Positions 57,743 through 64,000 of a DNA stretch of 64,000 nucleotides are shown here, piece after piece (position 1 is the stretch's first letter; each line of letters begins with the position of its first letter). The translations under genes were made by a program, and so were the position numbers. The DNA lies in NCBI GenBank assembly GCA_033851545.1, contig JAWWOO010000041.1, positions 62,001-126,000 of the forward strand, written 5' to 3'. Source of the DNA: JAWWOL01 sp033851545 (GTDB lineage: Bacteria; Actinomycetota; Actinomycetes; JAWWOL01). Below the pieces are notes generated by a model. The model saw only the letters and a program-made list of their open reading frames with translations. It was not told the origin of the DNA and ran no database searches.

Positions 57743-58114
57743 ATGCTGAGCTGGTACGTGCCCCTCCTCTACCTCCTGGTCGTCGCCGCCGGCTTCGCCG
57801 TCTCCTCGGTCGCGATGAGCGCGCTGATCGGCCCGAAGCGTTACAACCGGGCCAAGCTGGACGCGTACGAGTGCGGTATCGAGCCCACCGCGCAGGCGAT
57901 GGGTGGCGGCCGGTTCCCGGTGAAGTACTACCTCACCGCCATGCTCTTCATCGTCTTCGACATCGAGATCATCTTTCTCTACCCGTGGGCGGTCGCGTTC
58001 GGCCAGCCGGACGGGGCCTCGGTCTTCCTGCTGGTCGAGATGGTGCTGTTCATCGTCACCGTGTTCGTCGCGTACGCCTATGTCTGGCGGCGCGGCGGGC
58101 TCGAGTGGGACTAG
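57743..58114 (+). CDS. nuoA: NADH-quinone oxidoreductase subunit A, 123 aa
   Basis: Three membrane helices; the conserved loop with KLDAYECGIEPTAQAMGGGR and the FPVKYYLTAMLFIVFDIEII segment are typical. Part of the complex I membrane arm. ATG with GAAGGAG upstream. First gene of the operon, 15 bp before nuoB. Confidence 0.97.
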   Translation: MLSWYVPLLYLLVVAAGFAVSSVAMSALIGPKRYNRAKLDAYECGIEPTAQAMGGGRFPVKYYLTAMLFIVFDIEIIFLYPWAVAFGQPDGASVFLLVEMVLFIVTVFVAYAYVWRRGGLEWD

Positions 58115-58129
58115 GCGGAGGAGGCGGAC

Positions 58130-58735
58130 ATGGGTCTCGAAGAGCAAATCCCGAACGGCTTCCTGCTGACCACGATGGCCAAGGTCGTCAACACCCAGCG
58201 CAAGAACTCGCTGTGGCCGGCGACGTTCGGCCTGGCCTGCTGCGCGATCGAGATGATGCAGGTCGGTGGCGGGCGCTTCGACATCGCCCGCTTCGGCATG
58301 GAGCGGTTCAGTGCCACCCCGCGGCAGGCCGACCTGATGATCGTGGCCGGCCGGGTCAGCCAGAAGATGGCACCGGTGCTCCGGCAGATCTACGACCAGA
58401 TGCCCGAGCCCAAGTGGGTCATCGCGATGGGCGTCTGTGCCTCGTCCGGTGGCATGTTCAACAACTACGCGATAGTGCAGGGCGTCGACCACATCGTCCC
58501 GGTCGACATGTTCTTGCCCGGCTGCCCGCCCCGGCCCGAGATGCTGCTCGACGCGATCCTCAAGCTGCACATGAAGATCCAGAACGCCGACATCAGTGGC
58601 AAGGCACCGACGTCCCAGCGGGGCGACGAGAACGCGCCCTACCTCAAGCCGATCGACCGCGACACGCAGAAGGCGCGCGGCCTTCCGCTGACGCTGACCA
58701 AGGGCAACGCGCACATCGGGAGCGGATCCACGTGA
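58130..58735 (+). CDS. nuoB: NADH-quinone oxidoreductase subunit B, 201 aa
   Basis: Carries cluster N2 at the quinone site. Cluster cysteines: C37 and C38 in FGLACCAIEMM, one in MGVCASSGGMF and one in PGCPPRPE. Stop overlaps nuoC. ATG with GGAGGAGG upstream. Confidence 0.97.
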   Translation: MGLEEQIPNGFLLTTMAKVVNTQRKNSLWPATFGLACCAIEMMQVGGGRFDIARFGMERFSATPRQADLMIVAGRVSQKMAPVLRQIYDQMPEPKWVIAMGVCASSGGMFNNYAIVQGVDHIVPVDMFLPGCPPRPEMLLDAILKLHMKIQNADISGKAPTSQRGDENAPYLKPIDRDTQKARGLPLTLTKGNAHIGSGST

Positions 58736-59445
58736 CCAGCCCACATGAGGAGTCGCGCAACCTGCCTCAGGCGAGTGGTGGCACGACCGAAGAAGCGGCA
58801 GCGGCCGGCAAGCCCGCCGCGCGCGGCATGTTCGGCGTGCACGGCAGTGGCGATACGTCCGGTTTCGGCGGCCTGACCGTCCCCGCACCCGCTGAGCTAT
58901 CCAGCCCCAAGCCGTACGGCGGCTGGTTCGACGAGGTTTCCGACCGTCTCGGGGCGGCCGTGCCCGGCTTCGATGGCCTGGTCGAGCGGGTCGTGGTCGA
59001 CCGCGGTGAGCTGTCGTTCCATGTGAGGACGGCCGGCCTGCTCGAGATCGCCGCCGCGCTGCGCAACGACCCGGCGCTGCGGTTCGAGATGCTCTCCTGC
59101 GTCTCCGGCGTCGACTACATCGGCACCGAACGACGGCTGCACGTCGTCTACCACTTCACCTCGATGACCTACCGGCGCCAGCTGCGGGTCGAGGTCGCCG
59201 TCACCGTGGGGCACCCGCACGTGCCGTCGCTGGTCGGCCTCTACCCCACGGCCGACTGGCACGAGCGGGAGTGCTGGGACCTGTTCGGCGTCATCTTCGA
59301 CGGGCACCCGGCCCTGACCCGGATCCAGATGCCGGACGACTGGGAGGGCCACCCGCAGCGCAAGGACTACCCGCTGGGCGGCATCCCGGTCGAGTACAAA
59401 GGCGCCGAGGTGCCGCCGCCGGACGAGCGGAGGGCGTACGCGTGA
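58732..59445 (+). CDS. nuoC: NADH-quinone oxidoreductase subunit C, 237 aa
   Basis: Core 30-kDa subunit domain from about residue 75: LRFEMLSCVSGVDY, HVVYHFTSMTYRRQLRVEV and the signature WHERECWDLFGVIFDGHP. The N-terminal 65 residues are a polar extension often seen in actinobacterial NuoC. GTG overlaps the nuoB stop, and the stop overlaps nuoD. Confidence 0.96.
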   Translation: MTSPHEESRNLPQASGGTTEEAAAAGKPAARGMFGVHGSGDTSGFGGLTVPAPAELSSPKPYGGWFDEVSDRLGAAVPGFDGLVERVVVDRGELSFHVRTAGLLEIAAALRNDPALRFEMLSCVSGVDYIGTERRLHVVYHFTSMTYRRQLRVEVAVTVGHPHVPSLVGLYPTADWHERECWDLFGVIFDGHPALTRIQMPDDWEGHPQRKDYPLGGIPVEYKGAEVPPPDERRAYA

Positions 59446-60764
59446 CGACGACCGACATGTACGGCGGCTACCGCGACACGACCGAGGGCCGCGTCTACAC
59501 CGTCAGCGGCGGTGACTGGGACACCATCACCTCCGACCCCATCGAGGACGAGCACATCGTCGTCAACATGGGCCCGCAACACCCGTCCACCCACGGGGTG
59601 CTGCGCCTGGTGCTCGAGCTCGAGGGCGAGCGGGTCACGCAGGCCCGCTCGGTCATCGGCTACCTGCACACCGGCATCGAGAAGAGCGCCGAGTACCGCA
59701 CGTGGACGCAGGCGGTCACCTTCCTCACCCGGGCCGACTACCTCTCGCCGCTGTTCAACGAGGCCGCCTACTGCGCGGCCGTCGAGAAGCTGCTCGACGT
59801 CACCGACCAGATCCCGGTCAGGGCCCAGCAGATCCGCATCCTGGTGATGGAGCTGCAGCGGATCGGCTCGCACCTGACCTGGCTCGCGACCGGCAGCCTC
59901 GAGCTCGGAGCCAGCACGGGCATGCTGTTCGGCCTGCGCGAGCGCGAGCAGATCCTCGACATGCTCGAGATGATCACCGGCCTGCGGATGAACCACGCCT
60001 ACATCCGACCCGGCGGCCTGGTCCAGGACCTGCCACCTGGCGCGGTAGACAAGATCCGCGAGTTCCTGCCGTACATGCTCGGCAAGGTCCACGAGTACGA
60101 CACCCTGCTCACCGGGCAGCCCATCTGGATCAACCGGCTGCGCAACGTCGGCTACCTCTCCGGCGAAGGTGCCGTCGCCCTGGGCGTCACCGGCCCGGTG
60201 CTCCGGGCGTCGGGGCTGCCGTGGGACCTGCGCAAGCAGCTCCCGTACTTCGGCTACGAGACCTACGACTTCGAGGTGGTCACCGACCCGGATGGTGACT
60301 GCTACTCCCGCTACCTCGTGCGCCTCGGCGAGATGCGCCAGTCGCTGCGGATCATCGAGCAGGTCCTCGACCGGCTCGAGCCCGGCCCGGTGATGATCGG
60401 CGACAAGAAGATCGCCTGGCCGTCGCAGCTCGCCCTCGGTGCGGACGGCCTCGGCAACTCCCTCGACCACATCCGGCAGATCATGGGCACCTCGATGGAG
60501 GCGCTGATCCACCACTTCAAGCTGGTGACCGAGGGCTTCCGGGTGCCGGCCGGGCAGGCCTACGTCGCCGTCGAGTCGCCGCGCGGCGAGCTCGGGGTGC
60601 ATGCAGTCTCCGACGGCGGCACCCGCCCGTTCCGGGTCCACCTGCGCGACCCCTCGTTCGTCAACCTGCAGGCGATCCCGCCCACCTGTGAAGGCGGCCA
60701 GATCGCCGACGTGATTGCTTCGGTGGCAAGTCTCGACCCCGTGATGGGGGGAGTGGACCGATGA
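59442..60764 (+). CDS. nuoD: NADH-quinone oxidoreductase subunit D, 440 aa
   Basis: 49-kDa subunit at the quinone site: NMGPQHPSTHGVLRLVLELE, the IGYLHTGIEKSAEYRTW loop, and RVHLRDPSFVNLQAIP near the C-terminus. GTG overlaps the nuoC stop. The 99-bp gap to nuoE holds no clear gene or terminator. Confidence 0.97.
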   Translation: MTTTDMYGGYRDTTEGRVYTVSGGDWDTITSDPIEDEHIVVNMGPQHPSTHGVLRLVLELEGERVTQARSVIGYLHTGIEKSAEYRTWTQAVTFLTRADYLSPLFNEAAYCAAVEKLLDVTDQIPVRAQQIRILVMELQRIGSHLTWLATGSLELGASTGMLFGLREREQILDMLEMITGLRMNHAYIRPGGLVQDLPPGAVDKIREFLPYMLGKVHEYDTLLTGQPIWINRLRNVGYLSGEGAVALGVTGPVLRASGLPWDLRKQLPYFGYETYDFEVVTDPDGDCYSRYLVRLGEMRQSLRIIEQVLDRLEPGPVMIGDKKIAWPSQLALGADGLGNSLDHIRQIMGTSMEALIHHFKLVTEGFRVPAGQAYVAVESPRGELGVHAVSDGGTRPFRVHLRDPSFVNLQAIPPTCEGGQIADVIASVASLDPVMGGVDR

Positions 60765-60863
60765 GCAGGCTCGAACGGCTGAGAACAGACGTGATCGCCT
60801 CAGCGGCATGCGAAGACGTCCACGACCAAGAAATATGGGTGGACAGATGAGGGCGGACGGATA

Positions 60864-61541
60864 GTGCCGATCACCGACAACACCCGTGATCTCGTACGGG
60901 AGATCATCGCGCGCTACCCCAAGCCGCGGTCGGCCCTGCTGCCGATGCTGCACCTGCTGCAGGCAGAGGAGGGCTACGTCAGCCCGGCCGGGATTGCGCT
61001 GTGCGCCGAGGAGCTGGGCCTGACCAAGGCTGAGGTCGGCGCCGTCGCGACGTTCTACACGATGTACAAGCGACGCCCGATCGGCGACTACTCGGTCGGC
61101 GTGTGCACCAACACGCTGTGCGCGGTGATGGGCGGCGACGCGATCTTCGCCACCCTCCGCGACCACCTCGGGATCGGCAACGACGAGACCACCGAGGACG
61201 GCAAGGTGCACCTCGAGCACATCGAGTGCAACGCGGCCTGCGACTACGCCCCGGTCGTGATGGTCAACTGGGAGTTCTACGACAACCAGACCCCGCAGTC
61301 GGCCCGCGACCTGGTCGACGCGCTGCGCACCAACGCTCCTGATGACCTGCCCCAGCCGACCCGCGGTGGCCGGCTGTGCACCTGGCGCGAGGCCGAGCGG
61401 GTCCTCGCCGGCTTCCCCGACGGCCGGGCCAACGACGGGGTCTCCGCCGGCCCGGCGTCGCTGGTCGGCCTCGAGCTGGCCCGCCGGCGCGGCGAGACGG
61501 CTCCGGCAGTGCCGGCCAAGGACGGCGAGGCTTCCTCATGA
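60864..61541 (+). CDS. nuoE: NADH-quinone oxidoreductase subunit E, 225 aa
   Basis: 24-kDa subunit. The 2Fe-2S ligands are C81 and C86 (GVCTNTLCAV) and C122 and C126 (ECNAACDYAP). The C-terminal 60 residues are a variable extension. GTG start; the stop overlaps nuoF. Confidence 0.95.
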   Translation: MPITDNTRDLVREIIARYPKPRSALLPMLHLLQAEEGYVSPAGIALCAEELGLTKAEVGAVATFYTMYKRRPIGDYSVGVCTNTLCAVMGGDAIFATLRDHLGIGNDETTEDGKVHLEHIECNAACDYAPVVMVNWEFYDNQTPQSARDLVDALRTNAPDDLPQPTRGGRLCTWREAERVLAGFPDGRANDGVSAGPASLVGLELARRRGETAPAVPAKDGEASS

Positions 61542-62845
61542 CGGTGCCCCTCACCCCCGTACTCTCCGAGTTCTGGGACCAGCCGCGGTCCTGGACGATG
61601 GAGAGCTATCAGGCCATCGGCGGTTACGCCGGCCTGCGCGCCGCACTGGTGATGACCCCGGACGCCGTCATCTCGCAGGTCAAGGACTCCGGCCTGCGCG
61701 GTCGTGGCGGAGCGGGGTTCCCCACCGGCATGAAATGGGGCTTCATCCCCCAGGGCGACGGCAAGCCGCACTACCTCGTGGTCAACGCCGACGAGAGCGA
61801 GCCGGGCACCTGCAAGGACATGCCGCTGCTCATGGCCAGCCCGCACACGCTGGTCGAGGGCGTCATCATCTCCTCGTACGCGATCCGGGCCTCCCACGCG
61901 TTCATCTACGTCCGCGGCGAGGTCCTGCACATCGTCCGCCGGCTGCAGCAGGCCGTGCAGGAGGCCTACGCCGCCGGCTTCCTCGGCGTCGACATCCTCG
62001 AGTCCGGCTACAGCCTCGAGCTGACCGTGCACGCCGGCGCGGGCGCCTACATCTGCGGCGAGGAGACGGCGCTGCTCGACTCGCTCGAGGGCTACCGCGG
62101 CCAGCCCCGGCTGCGTCCGCCGTTCCCGGCCGTCGCCGGTCTCTATGCCAGCCCGACGGTCATCAACAACGTCGAGACCATTGCGAGCGTCCCCTCGATC
62201 ATGAGCAAGGGCGCCGCCTGGTTCGCCTCTATGGGGACCGAGAAGTCCAAGGGCTTCGTCCTCTACTCGCTGTCCGGCCACGTCACCCATCCCGGCCAGT
62301 ACGAGGCTCCGCTCGGCATCACGCTGCGCGAGCTGCTCGACCTGGCCGGCGGCATCCGCGAGGGCCACGAGCTGAAGTTCTGGACCCCTGGCGGGTCCTC
62401 GACGCCGATCCTCACCGCCGAGCACCTCGATGTGCCGCTGGACTTCGAGTCCGTCGGCGCGACCGGATCGATGCTGGGCACCCGGGCGCTGCAGATCTTC
62501 GACGAGACCACCTGCATCGTCCGGGCAGTGCTGCGCTGGACCGAGTTCTATGCGCACGAGTCGTGCGGCAAGTGCACCCCGTGCCGCGAGGGGACCTACT
62601 GGATGGTGCAGATCCTGCGCCGGCTCGAGCAGGGCAACGGCACCGAAGCCGACCTCGACACGCTCGTCGACACCTGCGACAACATCCTGGGCCGGTCGTT
62701 CTGTGCCCTCGGTGACGGGGCGACCAGCCCGATCACGTCGTCGATCCAGTTCTTCAGGGACGAGTTCATCGCCCACCAGATCTCCGGGGGATGCCCGCTC
62801 GACCCGATGGAAGCCACCCTCTTCGCCGGAGCTCTCGCCCAGTGA
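61538..62845 (+). CDS. nuoF: NADH-quinone oxidoreductase subunit F, 435 aa
   Basis: NADH- and FMN-binding subunit. The Gly-rich motif is GLRGRGGAGFPTGMKW, NADESEPGTCKD follows, and the 4Fe-4S cluster N3 cysteines are C343, C346 and C349 (SCGKCTPCREG) plus one in RSFCALGD. ATG overlaps the nuoE stop, and the stop overlaps nuoG. Confidence 0.97.
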   Translation: MTVPLTPVLSEFWDQPRSWTMESYQAIGGYAGLRAALVMTPDAVISQVKDSGLRGRGGAGFPTGMKWGFIPQGDGKPHYLVVNADESEPGTCKDMPLLMASPHTLVEGVIISSYAIRASHAFIYVRGEVLHIVRRLQQAVQEAYAAGFLGVDILESGYSLELTVHAGAGAYICGEETALLDSLEGYRGQPRLRPPFPAVAGLYASPTVINNVETIASVPSIMSKGAAWFASMGTEKSKGFVLYSLSGHVTHPGQYEAPLGITLRELLDLAGGIREGHELKFWTPGGSSTPILTAEHLDVPLDFESVGATGSMLGTRALQIFDETTCIVRAVLRWTEFYAHESCGKCTPCREGTYWMVQILRRLEQGNGTEADLDTLVDTCDNILGRSFCALGDGATSPITSSIQFFRDEFIAHQISGGCPLDPMEATLFAGALAQ

Positions 62846-64000
62846 CAACACAGTCCGTGACTTCGAATCTCGCCGACGCTGCGCCGGTCGAGATGGTCAG
62901 CCTGACCATCGACGGGTTCGAGATCAGCGTGCCCAAAGGCACCCTGATCATCCGGGCGGCCGAGCTGATCGGCATCCAGATCCCCCGGTTCTGCGACCAC
63001 CCGCTGCTCGACCCGGTCGGCGCCTGCCGGCAGTGCATCGTCGACGTCGAAGGTCAGCGCAAGCCGCTGACCGCCTGCACGACGACGGTCACCGACGGCA
63101 TGATCGTGCACACCCAGCTCAGCAGCCCGGTCGCCGCGAAGGCGCAGCGCGGCACGATGGAGCTGCTGCTGATCAACCACCCGCTGGACTGCCCGGTCTG
63201 CGACAAGGGCGGCGAGTGCCCGCTGCAGAACCAGGCGATGAGCAACGGCGCGGCCGAGTCGCGGTTCCACGACGTCAAACGCACGTTCCCCAAGCCGATC
63301 AAGGTCTCCGAGCAGGTGCTGCTCGACCGTGAGCGCTGCATCCTGTGCACCCGGTGCACGCGGTTCTCCCAGCAGATCGCCGGTGACCCGTTCATCGAGA
63401 TGCTCGAGCGTGGGGCGCTGCAGCAGGTCGGCACGGTCGACGGCGAACCATTCAACTCCTACTTCTCGGGCAACACGATCCAGATCTGCCCGGTCGGTGC
63501 GCTGACCGGTGCCGCCTACCGGTTCCGGGCCCGGCCGTTCGACCTGGTGTCGACACCGAGCGTGTGCGAGCACTGCTCGTCCGGCTGCTCGATGCGTACG
63601 GACTGGCGCCGGGGCAAGGTGACCCGCCGGCTCGCCGGTGAGGAGCCGCAGGTCAACGAGGAGTGGAACTGCGACAAGGGCCGCTGGGCCTTCAAGTACA
63701 CGACCCAGGGCGACCGGATCACCCAGCCGATGGTCCGCGACGAGGCCGGCGACCTGCGGCCGGCGAGCTGGCCGGAGGCGCTCGACGTCGCCGCCCGTGG
63801 CCTCGCCGCCGCCCGCGACGGTGCCGGCGTCGGCGTGCTGCCGGGTGGCCGGCTGACCGTGGAGGACGCGTACGCGTACTCGAAGTTCGCCCGGGTCGTG
63901 CTCGGGACCAACGACATCGACATGCGGGCCCGCGAGCACAGCTCCGAGGAGCTGGCGTTCCTCGAGTCCTCGGTTGCCGGGCGGGCGATGTCGGTCACCT
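62842..64000 (+). CDS. nuoG: NADH-quinone oxidoreductase subunit G (N-terminal 386 residues, cut by window edge)
   Basis: The 2Fe-2S ferredoxin domain has C51, C62, C65 and C79 (RFCDHPLLDPVGACRQC). It is followed by the His/Cys 4Fe-4S segment HPLDCPVCDKGGECPLQ, a second 4Fe-4S (RCILCTRCTRF; QICPVGAL) and the start of the molybdopterin-oxidoreductase-like domain with VCEHCSSGCSM and NCDKGRW. GTG overlaps the nuoF stop. The C-terminal part lies beyond 64000. Confidence 0.95.
   Translation, partial: MTTQSVTSNLADAAPVEMVSLTIDGFEISVPKGTLIIRAAELIGIQIPRFCDHPLLDPVGACRQCIVDVEGQRKPLTACTTTVTDGMIVHTQLSSPVAAKAQRGTMELLLINHPLDCPVCDKGGECPLQNQAMSNGAAESRFHDVKRTFPKPIKVSEQVLLDRERCILCTRCTRFSQQIAGDPFIEMLERGALQQVGTVDGEPFNSYFSGNTIQICPVGALTGAAYRFRARPFDLVSTPSVCEHCSSGCSMRTDWRRGKVTRRLAGEEPQVNEEWNCDKGRWAFKYTTQGDRITQPMVRDEAGDLRPASWPEALDVAARGLAAARDGAGVGVLPGGRLTVEDAYAYSKFARVVLGTNDIDMRAREHSSEELAFLESSVAGRAMSVT

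Overview
This is a GC-rich, densely coded actinobacterial chromosome segment. Many genes start with GTG, start/stop overlaps of the ATGA or GTGA type are common, and several promoters look leaderless. A rex-hemACDB operon lies beside a bldN-type sigma factor and its DUF5667 partner, and a bldC gene is present. Menaquinone is made by the futalosine pathway. Together these point to a Streptomyces-like or Frankia/Sporichthya-like actinomycete; the genus cannot be fixed from sequence alone. I saw no rRNA, tRNA, CRISPR array or transposase.

Left part (1-16 kb): methionine aminopeptidase (cut by the window edge), a HAD phosphatase, an RsbN-like membrane protein and a BldN-like ECF sigma factor run on the minus strand. 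They are followed by a lone receiver-domain protein, a CAP-domain secreted protein and a glutaredoxin-like protein. The heme operon rex-hemA-hemC-hemD(cobA fusion)-hemB follows, behind a Rex operator. After convergent ggt and TIGR00725 genes come a PCD-VOC fusion, hemL and a phosphoglycerate-mutase-like gene.

Middle (16-25 kb): an ECF sigma factor with a small membrane protein, UspA, a PadR/HAAS membrane pair and an MsiK-like ABC ATPase sit between hemL/PGM and the cytochrome c maturation genes resA-ccdA-resB-ccsA.

Accessory metabolic part (25-39 kb): a secreted sedolisin protease, a DUF898 protein, a LacI-regulated alpha-xyloside uptake and hydrolysis operon (binding protein, two permeases, GH31 alpha-xylosidase; no ATPase of its own), an MFS exporter, a cupin, a beta-propeller/ubiquitin-like pair, and an internally duplicated lipoprotein.

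Respiratory part (39-64 kb): menaquinone genes ubiD-mqnP-ubiX, mqnE, mqnA, mqnC, a probable aminofutalosine deaminase, menG and menJ lead into nuoABCDEFG (nuoG cut by the window end). Placed among them are bldC, a DOPA-dioxygenase-like gene, a second ECF sigma/membrane-protein pair, a stand-alone receiver, an AbiEi/DUF559-like gene flanked by 43-bp inverted repeats, a LysE exporter, kynureninase and a Dyp-type peroxidase. A second Rex operator precedes menJ, so the same NADH/NAD+ sensor probably ties heme synthesis to the quinone/complex I end of the chain.
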